Positions 8,051 to 17,758 of a DNA stretch of 64,000 bases are shown here, piece after piece. Under the pieces are notes generated by a model, which saw nothing but the letters and a program-made list of their open reading frames with translations, ran no database searches and was not told where the DNA came from. Source of the DNA: Schumannella luteola (lineage in GTDB: Bacteria; Actinomycetota; Actinomycetes; Actinomycetales; Microbacteriaceae); NCBI RefSeq assembly GCF_013408685.1, contig NZ_JACBZY010000001.1, positions 868,001 through 932,000 of the forward strand, written 5' to 3'. Made by a program: the position numbers and the translations under genes. Every line of letters starts with the position of its first letter. Position 1 is the first letter of the stretch.

Positions 8051-8872
8051 GTGGTCAGCGCCGGCGGCGATCCTGAACTGCGGGGCCTCGCGCAGCGGTG
8101 GTGGGATGTGCGAGTCGAGGAACCGGGCTGGCTGTTCCTGCCGTCGCGACCGGCCGATCCGGAGCACCTCGACGGCGAGATCCAGATCGCCGATGCGACG
8201 CTCGATCTGCGTGAGCTCGGGTTCCGCGTCGACACGGATCTCGAGCGTCGGCGCGCGCACGTCACGGTCGTCCACTCGCGCTTCGGCGACATCCCTCGCG
8301 ATGCCCGCTACCAGGTCGCCTTCCTCGCGCTCGACGCGTTGCTCGGAGAGGACGACGTCGCTCGGTGGGTCGGCGACGTCGAGGTGAACGTGCTGACCCG
8401 CGACGCCCACGGCGGTGGCGAGCTCGTGATCGCCGCCGTCGAGGAGCTGCGGCACACCCGCGACGAGCTCGGCGACGACCCGTGGCGGCTCATGACGATG
8501 GAGTTCGAGGGCGGCGGAGGGATGATCGCCGCCGTGCGCGACGGGGTGCGGTGGATCGACCGACCCGAGCTCGACCTCGCCGTCGAGATCACGCTTTGCT
8601 TCCCTCTCGGGGCCGAGGGCGAAGACATCCCTCAGGACGTCGTCGACTGGCTGAACGGCATCGATGACGCGCTGCAGGCAGTGCTCGGCGACGACGGCCT
8701 CGTCGTGATGCACTCGACGCTCCCGCCGTGGCGTACGGTGTTCTCCGACCTGCGTGACGGCGACGCCGATGCGCTCCGACGACTGCGCGACTACGCCAAG
8801 ACCCTGCCGAAAGGGAAGGTCACGACCGCGCGTGACCCCGGCTGGTACCGGGTCGGGCGTGCGATCGGGTGA
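8051..8872 (+). CDS. DUF695-like protein, 5' end probably truncated by a frameshift
   Basis: With GTG 8051 as start the protein has 273 residues. It is soluble, acidic and Trp-rich, with no signal peptide. The order LRGLAQRWWDVRV, then RRRAHVTVVHSRFGDIPRDARYQ, then VAFLALDALLGEDDVARWVGDVEV fits the DUF695 group, whose members usually begin about 75 residues earlier with an FWxWW motif. That motif is present just upstream in the same frame (see 7823-8050). The stop lies 27 bp from the convergent end of jetC. It is not a TOPRIM-type JetD: no DUF3322/DUF2220 features are seen. The function is unknown. The family call is from motif memory and could be wrong. Confidence 0.5.
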   Translation: MVSAGGDPELRGLAQRWWDVRVEEPGWLFLPSRPADPEHLDGEIQIADATLDLRELGFRVDTDLERRRAHVTVVHSRFGDIPRDARYQVAFLALDALLGEDDVARWVGDVEVNVLTRDAHGGGELVIAAVEELRHTRDELGDDPWRLMTMEFEGGGGMIAAVRDGVRWIDRPELDLAVEITLCFPLGAEGEDIPQDVVDWLNGIDDALQAVLGDDGLVVMHSTLPPWRTVFSDLRDGDADALRRLRDYAKTLPKGKVTTARDPGWYRVGRAIG

Positions 8873-8899
8873 GCCTCGACCGTCGACGACTGCGGTGAC

Positions 8900-11800
8900 T
8901 CAGTCGGCGGCGACCGCCGCACCCGCGCCCGCATGCGACTCGGCCGACCCTGCCGCCGCATCCGGCACCGCGACCTTCGGCTTCGCCCAGGAGCGGCCCG
9001 AGGTGTCTTTGAGGATGTCGTACTCGACCTCGACGTGCGGCTCGATCGCGCTGTACTTGTCGTTGGGCGCGCCGATGATCAGCTGGAAACCGAGGCCGCG
9101 CCAGGCGCCGATCGCGCGCTTCGTGAAGTGCGCATCCGCCTTGATCAGGGCCTCGTCGAGGAAGACGGGGGCGTAGCGCGGGCGGTCGGCTCCGGCATCG
9201 CCGAGCTGGTAGCGCAGGGCCGCGCCGACGATGAAGGCGATGAGCTCCTGCGACTCTCCGCCCGACTTCTCGCCGATGTGGTCGTAGAGCGCCACGTGCT
9301 GCTTGCCGACCGCGGTGACCCGCTCGGCGCTGACGCGCACGTGGTTGCGCACGTCGATGAGGTCGGCGAAGTCGGGGGCGGTGCGGCGGATGCGCGCGAT
9401 CAGCTTGGTCATGCGCGCGTAGACCGCGTCGCGATCCTCGGGCGTCGCGCCGATCGCGCCGACCGTCTCGATCGCGGCCCGCACCTCGCGCAGCTCGCGA
9501 CGGAAGCGCTGGCGGCTCGTCGACTGGCTCTCGCGCGGGGTGATCTGCAGGCGGTGCGCGTCGTCGTAGAACGGCAGGTCGGCCATGATCACGTTGATCG
9601 GCTCGATGCGCTCGCGGATCTCGCGCAGCGACCGGCTGATCGTCGAGTCGAGGTTCGTGAGGTCGTTGCCCGACAGGGTGAGCAGGCTGTCGCGCCACTC
9701 GGTCTCGAGCTCGTGGAGTCCGCTCGTCTGCAGGTCGTCGAGGATGCGCTCGAAGTCGCCGAACGACTGGTCGGGGTCGGCGAGCAGGTTCGGGTTGGGC
9801 CAGCGCTCGAGGAAGCCCGCGAGCGTGCGGCGCAGGGCCTCGCGCTGTTCGACGAGCACGCCCTGCGCGGCCGTCTGGTCGGCGTCGAGGCGGCGCCCGG
9901 CCGAGTCGAGCGCGGTGTCGAAACGGCGGAGGCGCTCGGACGGGGCGAGGGCGGCGAGGGCGGAGGACGCGGATGCGGCGCCGCCGGTCATCGCGGCGGT
10001 CGCGTCGTCGACGTCGTCGCCGTTGTCGGCCCGCGTTCCCGCGCCCGTCCCAGCCCCTGCTCCCCTGCTCGGCGCCAGGAACCGCTCATCCAGGTACGCC
10101 GACTGCGCGGCGTCGAAGCCGATCTCCTCGCGCTCGGCGCGGTCGAGGGTCGCCTGGGTCGCATCCACGTCGTCGGTCGTGTCGGCCCAGTCCTGCTGCA
10201 GCTTCTCGAGCTGCGAGCGGGTGCGTCCGATCTGCTCGCGCAGTTCGCCGGCGCGGCGGCGCTTCGCCTCGATCTGCTCGCGCAGCTCGCCGATGCGCGG
10301 GTCGCCGGCGGTGACCTCGTCGACGATGCCCGTCCAGCGGGCGATCTCGCTCTCGATGCCGGCCGTGTCGACCTGCTGCCAGGTGAGCCCCGCGATCGTG
10401 ACGTAGGCGGCGTGGCGGCTGTCGACCGTGTCGAGCTCGGCGTCGGCGCGGCGCTCCGCCTCGACCGCCTCGACGCGGGTGCGCTCGGCGCGGGTGATCT
10501 GCGCATCCAGCTCGGCGATGCGCCGCTCGGCCGAGAAGCCGAGCACGTTCGCGCGGCCGTGACCGCCGTGCTCGCCGCGGTCGCCCTGCGACACCTGACC
10601 GGTGATCGTCAGCGCGGCGGAGTGGTCGCGCAGTTCGGAGCTGTCGTCGACGCAGACGAAGCCGAAGCGGTCTTCGAGTCGGCCGCGCAGCCAGCCGGTG
10701 AAGGGCGTCGAGCGGTAGTCGAGGCGCCCGGGCAGGGTGCGCGGGTCGGCGTCGCGGCCCTCGGCCTGACCGGTGTGCACGCCCTGGAAGCGCAGGCGCT
10801 GCGGGGTGCGCACGCTGTCGATCGCGCGGCGGAACGCGGGCAGCGTCGCCGCGTCGATCAGCAGCGTCGTGGCGAAGCCGCCGAGCGCCAGGTTGAAGGC
10901 CTCGCGCCACGGCTCGAACTCGGCGCGCACCTCGATCAGCTCTCCCACGAAGGGCAGCTCATCGGCGCGCAGGCCCGCGGCCTCGGCGACGAGGCGGCGC
11001 GATTCGCGCAGAGCATGGGGGATGTTGTCGTCGCTGCGGGCGGCCAGCTCGCGCTCGCGACGCAGCTCCTTCAGGGCGCGGTCGGCATCCATCCGGGCGG
11101 CGGTCGCCGCACCGCGCGCGTCGCGGGCGGCCTGCTTCGCGTCGGGCTTCGCGATCTCGGATCGCGCCTGCACGTGCAGGGCGCCGAAGGCCCGCTCGGT
11201 CGCGACCGTCGCCTCCAGCGCGGCCAGCGCCTCGTCGAAGCGCGTGCGCTCGCGCTGCACGCCGGTGAGACGCGACTCGAGCGCGCGCAGCTCGCGGTTG
11301 GCGGTGTCGAGGCGGTCGCCGCCGGCGTCGCGCAGGATGTCGCCGAGCGCCTCGCGCTCCTGCTCCGCCGCATCCGCCAGCACCTCCTGCTCGCGCAGCT
11401 CGGCCTCGGCGGTGCGCGTCGCGTCGCGCAGCTCGCCCTCCACCTCGCGCAGCAGGTCGCGGCGGCGCTCGGCCCGCCACAGCGAGGCGAGCGAGTCGGC
11501 GTCGTCGAACACGCCGACCCGGTCGATCAGCCGCAGCCGCTCCCCCGCCTCCTCGATGCGCTCACGCATCTCGCGGATCGGCAGCAGCGCCCGCACCTGC
11601 TGCTGCGCCGTGATCATGCGCGCGCGGGTGCCCTCGAGCTCGTCGAAGTGGGTGACGGCGGCATCGGCGACGGCGAGCGTCTCCGGCTCTTCGAGCACCA
11701 TGCGCTTGTAGAGCTCGTCGACGGTCGTGATCTGCTGGCCGGCCTGGATGCGCGCGAGCAGGCTCATCGCCTTCGACCCGGCTCCGGCGGCGCCGATGCC

Positions 11801-12424
11801 GAGCACGGTGTGGATGCGCGCCGAGAACTCGCGGTCGGTCGCGAGCGTGTCGAGTCCGGTGGCGCGCACGGAGGCGTCGCTCATCCGGTCGGCGGCGGCG
11901 CTCTCGAGCGTGCGCAGGTCGAAGTCGCTCGCGACGCTCGCGCGCACCCGCACGGTGTCGTCGACGGTGCGGGCGTTCGCCGGGATGTACCAGGCGCGCA
12001 CCGCCGTGAACTTCGAGCCGTCGTGGTCGGCCCAGGTCATCGCGACGGCCGTCCAGGTGTCGCTGCCGTCGCCGCGCAGCACCCGGATCTTCGTGCCGTC
12101 GTCGGTGCGCGACTCATCCAGTTTGCCGCGGCCGTAGGAGAGGATGTTGCGCTGCTCGGCTCCGCGCGGGCGCCCCACGACGGCGCCGTTCGACGCCCCG
12201 TTGAAGGGCGTCGTGTGCGGCATCATGAGCGCGATGTAGGCATCCATGAGCGTCGACTTGCCTGAGCCCGAGCCCCCGCAGAGCAGCGTCGCGACCGGCG
12301 AGAAGCGCACCCGGTGGGCGCCGTCGTAGCCGCCCCAGTTCACGAGCTGCAGGTCGTCGGCGACCCACTGCTGGCCGCGCGACGCGGCCGGGATGAGGCC
12401 GAAGAGCGTGTCGAGCATGGTCAT
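8900..12424 (-). CDS. jetC: JetC/MksB-like SMC-type ATPase of a Wadjet-family condensin
   Basis: A 1174-residue ATPase with the SMC/MukB plan. The Walker A motif GGSGSGKST is at residues 50-58. Two long coiled-coil arms surround a hinge region near the middle. The signature SGGESQ is near residue 1054, and Walker B with APVFLDEAL is near residue 1084. The protein is the DNA-loop-extruding motor of JetABC complexes, which bind circular DNA; in full Wadjet systems JetD then cuts it. Its ATG overlaps the jetB stop (ATGA). The next gene in the operon should be jetD, but jetC is followed after 27 bp by the end of a convergent unrelated gene. The Ala-rich tail of about 20 residues is unlike the conserved core. 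Confidence 0.9.
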   Translation of the reverse strand: MTMLDTLFGLIPAASRGQQWVADDLQLVNWGGYDGAHRVRFSPVATLLCGGSGSGKSTLMDAYIALMMPHTTPFNGASNGAVVGRPRGAEQRNILSYGRGKLDESRTDDGTKIRVLRGDGSDTWTAVAMTWADHDGSKFTAVRAWYIPANARTVDDTVRVRASVASDFDLRTLESAAADRMSDASVRATGLDTLATDREFSARIHTVLGIGAAGAGSKAMSLLARIQAGQQITTVDELYKRMVLEEPETLAVADAAVTHFDELEGTRARMITAQQQVRALLPIREMRERIEEAGERLRLIDRVGVFDDADSLASLWRAERRRDLLREVEGELRDATRTAEAELREQEVLADAAEQEREALGDILRDAGGDRLDTANRELRALESRLTGVQRERTRFDEALAALEATVATERAFGALHVQARSEIAKPDAKQAARDARGAATAARMDADRALKELRRERELAARSDDNIPHALRESRRLVAEAAGLRADELPFVGELIEVRAEFEPWREAFNLALGGFATTLLIDAATLPAFRRAIDSVRTPQRLRFQGVHTGQAEGRDADPRTLPGRLDYRSTPFTGWLRGRLEDRFGFVCVDDSSELRDHSAALTITGQVSQGDRGEHGGHGRANVLGFSAERRIAELDAQITRAERTRVEAVEAERRADAELDTVDSRHAAYVTIAGLTWQQVDTAGIESEIARWTGIVDEVTAGDPRIGELREQIEAKRRRAGELREQIGRTRSQLEKLQQDWADTTDDVDATQATLDRAEREEIGFDAAQSAYLDERFLAPSRGAGAGTGAGTRADNGDDVDDATAAMTGGAASASSALAALAPSERLRRFDTALDSAGRRLDADQTAAQGVLVEQREALRRTLAGFLERWPNPNLLADPDQSFGDFERILDDLQTSGLHELETEWRDSLLTLSGNDLTNLDSTISRSLREIRERIEPINVIMADLPFYDDAHRLQITPRESQSTSRQRFRRELREVRAAIETVGAIGATPEDRDAVYARMTKLIARIRRTAPDFADLIDVRNHVRVSAERVTAVGKQHVALYDHIGEKSGGESQELIAFIVGAALRYQLGDAGADRPRYAPVFLDEALIKADAHFTKRAIGAWRGLGFQLIIGAPNDKYSAIEPHVEVEYDILKDTSGRSWAKPKVAVPDAAAGSAESHAGAGAAVAAD

Positions 12425-13269
12425 CGTGCGGGCTCCTCATCGATCGCGAGGTCGGTGGTGGGGATGTCGGTGTCGGCGGGATCCGCGTCGTCGCCCGCCG
12501 CATCCGTCCCGTCGTGCTCGCCGGCGTCGGCATCGTCGCCGCTCACGGTGCGCTCCCGCAGCCACTCGAGCAGCTCGTGCAGCCGCTCCGAGCTGAGCAG
12601 GATCTCGACCAGCGCGCTGATGCGGTAGCGCCCCTCCGACTCCTCCTCGACGACGCCGTCGACACGCAGGCGGTTGAGGGCGTTGCGGATGTCGCGCTGG
12701 CGCCGGGCCGTGCCGCGATCGCCCGCGGAGTAGTAGCTGAGCACCGTCTGCTCGACCTCTTCGACATCCACCCGGGCGGAGCCCTCGCCGGCCGTGATCT
12801 CGCGCTGGTAGACGGTGCGCAGGTGCACGAGCACGAGGGTCTCGGCGCGCGTGTAGGCCTCGTCCTTGAGCAGGATCGGCACCTCGAGCTCGTCCGATCG
12901 CACCTGTTGCTTGTAGGCGACGCCGCGGTCGTGGTCGACGACGAGGCGGATGAACAGGTCGCCCAGCCGCGACTCGATCTGCGACTGGTGCTCGAGCAGC
13001 ACGGCCCAGTCGCCGCGGGAGCGCTCGGCCAGCAGAAAGCGGCGCTGCAGCAGGCGCACGAGCACGCGCCGCGCGTCGGGGTCGAGCACGCCGCGGTCGC
13101 CCGGGAACAGCTCGTCGGGGTCGTCCTCCATCGCGACGGGGTGGATGAAGGGGGAGTCGGCGGATGCGGTGTCGGCGCTGCGCTCGTCGGTATCGACGGC
13201 GTCGTCGTCGGGCTCGGCGTCGATCGCCTCGTCGCTCGCGGTCTCGGTGGCGGTGGTCACGTCAGTCAT
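12421..13269 (-). CDS. jetB: JetB/MksE-like subunit, DUF4194
   Basis: About 282 residues from ATG 13269, which overlaps the jetA end by 8 bp; GTG 13281 is an alternative 4 codons earlier. The first 60 and last 40 residues are acidic and flexible. The middle carries the DUF4194 pattern: [40 protein letters not shown] and [20 protein letters not shown], a winged-helix fold. This protein is the KITE-type subunit that links the SMC arms to the kleisin. It is encoded between jetA and jetC, as in other Wadjet operons. The acidic ends are longer than I would expect for the core domain. Confidence 0.85.
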   Translation of the reverse strand: MTDVTTATETASDEAIDAEPDDDAVDTDERSADTASADSPFIHPVAMEDDPDELFPGDRGVLDPDARRVLVRLLQRRFLLAERSRGDWAVLLEHQSQIESRLGDLFIRLVVDHDRGVAYKQQVRSDELEVPILLKDEAYTRAETLVLVHLRTVYQREITAGEGSARVDVEEVEQTVLSYYSAGDRGTARRQRDIRNALNRLRVDGVVEEESEGRYRISALVEILLSSERLHELLEWLRERTVSGDDADAGEHDGTDAAGDDADPADTDIPTTDLAIDEEPAR

Positions 13270-14812
13270 CGGCGGCCTCACTGCTCGAATCGGGGGAAGA
13301 AGAGGATGCGGCGCCTGAACCGACGGCGCTCGCCGCGGTCAGCGCGCTCACGCGACCGAAGGCGAAGCGGCGGGTCGTGCCGTCGGGCCGCACGGCTTCG
13401 ACGACCGAGACGTCATCCGTCTCGTCCATGCCGTTGCGGTGGGCGATCTCGAGAAGCCCGAGCAGGTCGACGGGGCGGCGGGTCTCGTCGGACGCGCTCG
13501 TGAACGCGTCGGCGAGGTCGAAGCGCTCGCCGAGGGTCGCGAGGTGCTGCTCGAGCTCGGCGTAGCGCGGTCCGCCCCAGGCGCGGGTGTCGGCATCCAC
13601 GAACTCGACATCGTCGGGTTCGCTCAGCGCGGCGGGCGCGCTCGGCGGGTCGAGGTCGTTGAGCGTCTGGCGCAGGTGCCCGATGTCGGCGACGGGGAAG
13701 CTGTGCAGCGGTTCGACGCGCTCGCTGACCGCGTTGCCAGTCCCGGATGCGGCGCCCGAGTCGGGCTGCTGCATCCACTCGTGAAGCCCCGCCATGACCG
13801 AGCGCAGCAGGTCGTCGATCTGCCGATCGCGCACCGGGTCGTGGGTGCGCACCTGGGCGGTGATGACGTGGGATGCGCGGCGCTGCGCCGTCAGCACCTC
13901 CGCGACGCCCTGCTCGACGCGGCGGGCGATCGCGTCGAGCTCGACGCGCTGGTCGGGCGTCATGCCGCGCGCGAAGGGCTGCACGAGCACGCGGTGCACC
14001 TGGTCGGTGAGGGCGTCGATGCGGTCGGGGTCGCCGATGAGACGCAGGGCGCCCTCGAAGGCGCGGCCCTCGGGGGTCGACTGCATGACGTGCTGGCCGC
14101 GCTGCAGGTACTCGCGCAGGATCTCGCCCGTAGGCCGAACGTCCCGCCGCAGCTCGTTGATCACATCCCGCTGCATGGCCTTGATCGACTCGGCGACGCG
14201 CGCGAAGTCGGCCGGCAGCTCGCGCGCGAGGTGCAGCACGTTCTCGGCTTCTTCGAGCAACTGCTCGTCGTCGACGGGTTCGATCACGCCGGCCTCGAGG
14301 CGGGCGATCTCGGCGTCGAGCTCGGCGCGCTGCGCTGTGAGGCGCGCCAGCCGCTCAGCCGGGTCGATCTCGGCGTCGCGCGCGAGCCGGTCGACCGAGT
14401 CCAGCAGTGTGCGCACGCGCGAGCGGGAGACGCGGGCTCGTCCCCCGCCGGTGCGTCCGGCGATCTCGAGCGCGCCGACCGCGTGCGCCGTCAGCCGGTA
14501 CACCTCGACGTCGTCGTCGATCTGCGTCTGCAGCCAGCCGTTGCGCGCCCACCCGCGGCAGATCTCGCGCGCGGATCCGGTCGGGATGCGCCGGGTCTCG
14601 TCGTCATACCCGGCCGCCTTGAGCGCCTCCATCCCCTCGGCGACCTCGGCGTGCGCATCCGCGACCGCCACCGACGCCCGGTCGGCGCTGAATACGATCG
14701 ACAGCATCGCCACCACGAACGGCGCGTAGTGCCCGTGCAGCAGATCGAGCGTCGGGTTCTTGAAGGCGACGACCGCGCGCTGGTAGGCGCCCTCAGCGCG
14801 GGTGTTCGACAT
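13262..14812 (-). CDS. jetA: JetA/MksF-like kleisin subunit, DUF3375
   Basis: A 516-residue protein matching the DUF3375 pattern: [25 protein letters not shown] near residues 17-41, then a Trp-rich winged helix ([19 protein letters not shown]), a coiled-coil middle, and a C-terminal [17 protein letters not shown] segment. Kleisins bridge the two ATPase heads. It is the first gene of the operon. A -10 box TAACCT lies 8 nt before ATG 14812, so the mRNA is probably leaderless. The C-terminus ends in a Ser-rich, acidic tail. Confidence 0.88.
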   Translation of the reverse strand: MSNTRAEGAYQRAVVAFKNPTLDLLHGHYAPFVVAMLSIVFSADRASVAVADAHAEVAEGMEALKAAGYDDETRRIPTGSAREICRGWARNGWLQTQIDDDVEVYRLTAHAVGALEIAGRTGGGRARVSRSRVRTLLDSVDRLARDAEIDPAERLARLTAQRAELDAEIARLEAGVIEPVDDEQLLEEAENVLHLARELPADFARVAESIKAMQRDVINELRRDVRPTGEILREYLQRGQHVMQSTPEGRAFEGALRLIGDPDRIDALTDQVHRVLVQPFARGMTPDQRVELDAIARRVEQGVAEVLTAQRRASHVITAQVRTHDPVRDRQIDDLLRSVMAGLHEWMQQPDSGAASGTGNAVSERVEPLHSFPVADIGHLRQTLNDLDPPSAPAALSEPDDVEFVDADTRAWGGPRYAELEQHLATLGERFDLADAFTSASDETRRPVDLLGLLEIAHRNGMDETDDVSVVEAVRPDGTTRRFAFGRVSALTAASAVGSGAASSSSPDSSSEAADD

Positions 14813-14820
14813 CGCTCACG

Positions 14821-14826
14821 AGGTTA
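14821..14826 (-). promoter_or_regulatory. -10 box of the jetABC operon
   Basis: TAACCT on the minus strand is 8 nt from ATG 14812. This spacing would start transcription at or very near the start codon. No good -35 box is seen. Confidence 0.4.
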
Positions 14827-14895
14827 ACGCGCGCCGGGGACGGTGATGGTCAGAGCCGAGTGACGAGTCCCGCGCGTCCGTCGAGCCGTCGCGCT

Positions 14896-14948
14896 GCGAA
14901 AGTTTTGGCGGAAAGGTTTCGCAAGGGCCGAACCCTACGAAACCTTTC
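14896..14948. terminator. Double hairpin between the DUF1905 gene and jetA
   Basis: GAAAGGTTTCG (14911-14921) and CGAAACCTTTC (14938-14948) form a perfect 11-bp stem with an inner AGGG/CCCT stem and a 5-nt loop. A second, competing stem pairs GCGAAA (14896-14901) with TTTCGC (14917-14922). It lies just after the stop of the DUF1905 gene and upstream of the jetA -10 box. Termination for the former is the simplest role. There is no U-run. Confidence 0.55.
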
Positions 14949-14961
14949 GTGGCGTGCGTGC

Positions 14962-15243
14962 TCAGCTGCGCCGCTGCGTCAGGTGCACCTCGACGTCATC
15001 CCCGTCGGTCTTGCCGATGCGGCGGCGGATCGTGGCGGTGATCGGCAGCTTGTGGGTGCCGTCGCCGAGCGCCATGAACGATCCGTCGAAGGGCTCGCCG
15101 TCGACGGTGCCCGAGACCTTGACGAGTCCGCGGGTGCCGAAGATCGTGGCCGAGTCGGGCAGCTGCACGCAGGTCCAGGTGTCGCCCTCGCGCACGCGGC
15201 CGAGGGTGGCGGTGAAGGTGATGTCGAGCGGTCCGGCGGTCAT
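14962..15243 (-). CDS. DUF1905-domain protein
   Basis: A 93-residue single-domain protein starting [15 protein letters not shown] at ATG 15243, which is preceded by GAAGGAGA. A beta-barrel pattern follows: [27 protein letters not shown] and [27 protein letters not shown]. This is the DUF1905 fold, whose biochemical role is unknown. In many bacteria it is fused to a YdeI/OmpD-like domain; here it stands alone. An earlier in-frame start at 15288 lacks a ribosome site. Confidence 0.8.
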   Translation of the reverse strand: MTAGPLDITFTATLGRVREGDTWTCVQLPDSATIFGTRGLVKVSGTVDGEPFDGSFMALGDGTHKLPITATIRRRIGKTDGDDVEVHLTQRRS

Positions 15244-15373
15244 GGTCGTCTCCTTCGGCGCCCGGCTCATGCGCGGGGGCGCGAGCACCGGGATGCTCAG
15301 ATCCTGCGCCTTCGCTGGCCGGCTGTCACGCGGTGTCCAGGCCGACGGGGCGCGCGAAGGAGGGATGAAGTGG

Positions 15374-15444
15374 AGCGGATGACGGGAATCGAACCCGCGC
15401 TATCAGCTTGGGAAGCTGAAGTTCTACCATTGAACTACATCCGC
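15374..15444 (-). tRNA. tRNA-Gly (anticodon CCC)
   Basis: The minus strand gives a 71-nt cloverleaf: acceptor stem GCGGATG/CATCCGC, D-arm around AGTTCAATGGTAGAACT, anticodon stem TCAGC/GCTGA with loop TTCCCAA (anticodon CCC), and a T-arm with GGTTCGATTCC. The CCA end is not encoded. It reads GGG codons. Confidence 0.95.
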
Positions 15445-15530
15445 GTGACGGCCCTCGGGCCGATCGCGTAGAGCCTACAACGGCATCCGTGAAAGCCCGA
15501 TCCGGGCGGGATGCGCGGGGCAGGCGCCCG

Positions 15531-15821
15531 CTACGACGCCGGCTTCGTCGCCACCCCGTCGAGCCAGAGCGTGTCGCTCTCGTCGGAGTGGGTGCCGCCC
15601 GAGTCGACGTGCTTGGTCGAGATCTTCGGACCCTTCGTGATCACGTGCACCAGCGCCATCCCGTGGCCGCGGCCGAGGTCGTAGTCGTCCTTCAGCCAGG
15701 TCAGGATCTCGCCGGCCTTCGTGCCGGGCCCGAATCCCTTCTCCGAAGCCTCGGCGATGAACTCGCGCGGGGTCTTGCCGGTCTTCTGCTCGATGTTGTC
15801 GAGGTACGCCTGGAACGACAT
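15531..15821 (-). CDS. DUF4287-domain protein
   Basis: A 96-residue small protein starting MSFQAYLDNIEQKTGKTPREF, the typical opening of DUF4287. A helical middle (EILTWLKDDYDLGRGHGMALVHVI) and a Thr/Ser-rich end follow. Members may bind nucleic acid or are of unknown role. The TATTCT box ends 6 nt before ATG 15821, so this mRNA is probably leaderless. The gene is divergent from dcd, with only 34 bp between the two start codons. Confidence 0.8.
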   Translation of the reverse strand: MSFQAYLDNIEQKTGKTPREFIAEASEKGFGPGTKAGEILTWLKDDYDLGRGHGMALVHVITKGPKISTKHVDSGGTHSDESDTLWLDGVATKPAS

Positions 15822-15827
15822 GGTCGA

Positions 15828-15848
15828 AGAATAGGGCCGCACTAGGCT
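15828..15848. promoter_or_regulatory. Back-to-back leaderless promoters of the DUF4287 gene and dcd
   Basis: On the minus strand TATTCT (15828-15833) is 6 nt from ATG 15821. On the plus strand TAGGCT (15843-15848) is 7 nt from ATG 15856. The -35 regions must therefore lie inside the opposite gene's first codons, so both directions compete for polymerase. Confidence 0.5.
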
Positions 15849-15855
15849 CGGGGCC

Positions 15856-16461
15856 ATGCTTCTCAGCGACCGGGACATCAAGGCCGAGATCTCGGCCGGC
15901 CGCATCGGACTCGAGCCGCTCGATCTGAGCATGGTGCAGCCGTCGAGCGTGGATGTGCGCATCGACCGCTTCTTCCGACTGTTCGACAACCACAAGTACC
16001 CCTTCATCGACCCGGCCGAAGACCAGCCCGAGCTGACCCGCCTCATCGAGACGAAGCCCGACGAGCCGTTCATCCTGCACCCGGGCGAGTTCGTGCTCGG
16101 CTCGACCTTCGAGCTCGTGACGCTGCCGGATGACGTCGCCGCACGCCTCGAGGGCAAGAGCTCTCTCGGCCGCCTCGGGCTGCTCACCCACTCCACCGCC
16201 GGCTTCGTCGACCCCGGATTCTCGGGCCACGTCACGCTCGAGCTGAGCAACATGGCGACGCTGCCGATCAAGCTCTGGCCGGGCATGAAGATCGGGCAGC
16301 TCTGCTTCTTCCGCACCAGCTCGGCCGTCGAGAACCCCTACGGCTCCGGCGCCTACGGCAACCGCTACCAGGGCCAGCGCGGACCGACCGCGTCGCGCTC
16401 GTTCCAGAACTTCCACCGCATCGACGTGCGCATCACGGATGCGGGTGCTGCCGGCGAATAA
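15856..16461 (+). CDS. dcd: dCTP deaminase, actinobacterial dUMP-forming type
   Basis: A 201-residue enzyme that converts dCTP to dUTP and, in actinobacteria, often on to dUMP, feeding thymidylate synthesis in the cytoplasm. The start [12 protein letters not shown], the motif [22 protein letters not shown] around residues 99-120 (the Ser-Arg catalytic stretch with Glu and Thr), and [10 protein letters not shown] match Dcd. The length is as usual. The last part [17 protein letters not shown] is the flexible C-terminal lid. Leaderless start from TAGGCT. No operon partner. Confidence 0.95.
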   Translation: MLLSDRDIKAEISAGRIGLEPLDLSMVQPSSVDVRIDRFFRLFDNHKYPFIDPAEDQPELTRLIETKPDEPFILHPGEFVLGSTFELVTLPDDVAARLEGKSSLGRLGLLTHSTAGFVDPGFSGHVTLELSNMATLPIKLWPGMKIGQLCFFRTSSAVENPYGSGAYGNRYQGQRGPTASRSFQNFHRIDVRITDAGAAGE

Positions 16462-16732
16462 GCCTGCGGGACCGCGCATCGAGCGATGACCTCGCCGCGG
16501 ATGCCGATTCTCCTGCGCACGCGTGCGCGCGCGTGCCTGATAGCCAGCACTGAGAGACGAGTCAAGCGTTCGCCTCGGCCTCACCGGTGACTTACCCTGG
16601 GCGCGACGGCGTTATCGGTATGCCAACTCGACGGTCATGGGGGATCGGGCGAGGGGTGGCGCTGGCAGCATCCGCGATCTGCGGGTTCTGCGTGCGCGCT
16701 CGTGCGAGCGACGAATCCAGGGGGCCGACGCC

Positions 16733-17758
16733 ATGACCACCACCGACTACGCGACTCCGCAGCCGGCGCGCTCGGGCGCGGTCGGAGGCCGCTATCAGCT
16801 GCTCGAGGCCATCGGATCCGGCGGCGCTGCGAGCGTCTACCGCGCCCGCGACACCGTGCTCGGGCGCGACGTCGCGCTCAAGGTGTTCCGCGCCGAGTCG
16901 GTCGTCGCCGACGAGCTGGTGCGGCAGGAGCGCGAGATCCGCATGCTCAGCGGCCTGCAGCATCCCGGACTCATCGCCGTCTACGACGCCGGTCGGCAGA
17001 ACTTCGACGGCTCGATCCGCCGCTTCGTCGTCATGGAGCTCGTGTCGCACGCCTCGCTCGACAAGGAGCTCGAGCGCGGCAAGATGGCGCCGCACGACGT
17101 CGCCGGACTCGGCGCCCAGATCGCCGAGGCGCTCGCCTACGTGCACGAGCAGGGTGTGGTGCATCGCGATGTGAAGCCGGCGAACATCCTCATCGGCGAT
17201 GGCGGCTCGGCGGGCTTCCGCCGCCGCGCGAAGCTCGGCGACTTCGGCATCGCGCACTACCTAGGCGGCCACCGCATGACGAGCGACGGCACGATCCTCG
17301 GCACCGCCGCCTACCTCAGCCCCGAGCAGGTCACCGGCGGCGAGGTCACCCCGGCGAGCGACGTCTACTCGCTCGGACTCGTGCTGCTCGAGGCGCTCAG
17401 CGGCGTGCAGGAGTTCGAGGGAACCGTGCTCGAGGCGGCGATCGCGCGCACCAACCGCGACGCGCGCATCCCCGATGACCTGGCCGAGGAGTGGCAGCTG
17501 CTGCTCGGCGCGATGACCTCGCGGGATGCCAAGGAGCGGCCGAGCGCGGCCGAGGTCGCCGCGATCCTGCACGGCCAGCCCGAACCCGAATTCACCGGAA
17601 CCGGGCGCCGCGCCAAGGGATCGCGCCTGCACCGGCGCAACGCGTTCCACGGCCTGCGCAGCCGTCGCCGCCGCAATGCGGGACTCGGCGTCGCGCTCGC
17701 CGGCATCGTCGCGGTGTCGTTCTTCCTCGGCCTCTGGCTGGGCGCCGCGCTGTTCTGA
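16733..17758 (+). CDS. Membrane-anchored Ser/Thr protein kinase, PknB-like, without outer domain
   Basis: A 341-residue Hanks-type kinase. The Gly-rich loop IGSGGAASVYRARD and Lys in VALKVF lie in residues 27-51. The catalytic loop VVHRDVKPANIL is near residue 142, DFGIAHYLG near 170 and the activation segment GTAAYLSPEQ near 186. The single membrane helix is near residues 319-340, preceded by an Arg-rich stretch, and only about two residues remain outside. So it lacks PASTA or other sensor domains. I start at ATG 16733 after AGGGGG; an in-frame upstream start at 16637 gives a non-conserved tail. The phosphorylation targets and any phosphatase are not encoded nearby. Confidence 0.9.
   Translation: MTTTDYATPQPARSGAVGGRYQLLEAIGSGGAASVYRARDTVLGRDVALKVFRAESVVADELVRQEREIRMLSGLQHPGLIAVYDAGRQNFDGSIRRFVVMELVSHASLDKELERGKMAPHDVAGLGAQIAEALAYVHEQGVVHRDVKPANILIGDGGSAGFRRRAKLGDFGIAHYLGGHRMTSDGTILGTAAYLSPEQVTGGEVTPASDVYSLGLVLLEALSGVQEFEGTVLEAAIARTNRDARIPDDLAEEWQLLLGAMTSRDAKERPSAAEVAAILHGQPEPEFTGTGRRAKGSRLHRRNAFHGLRSRRRRNAGLGVALAGIVAVSFFLGLWLGAALF

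Noticed and set aside
8051-8872. JetD nuclease
   Set aside because: Convergent strand, wrong length and no TOPRIM or DUF3322 motifs.
8933-12265. Very long open frame on the plus strand opposite jetC
   Set aside because: Arg/Ala/Gly-rich, no motifs, exact mirror of the high-GC third-position bias of jetC. It is a shadow.
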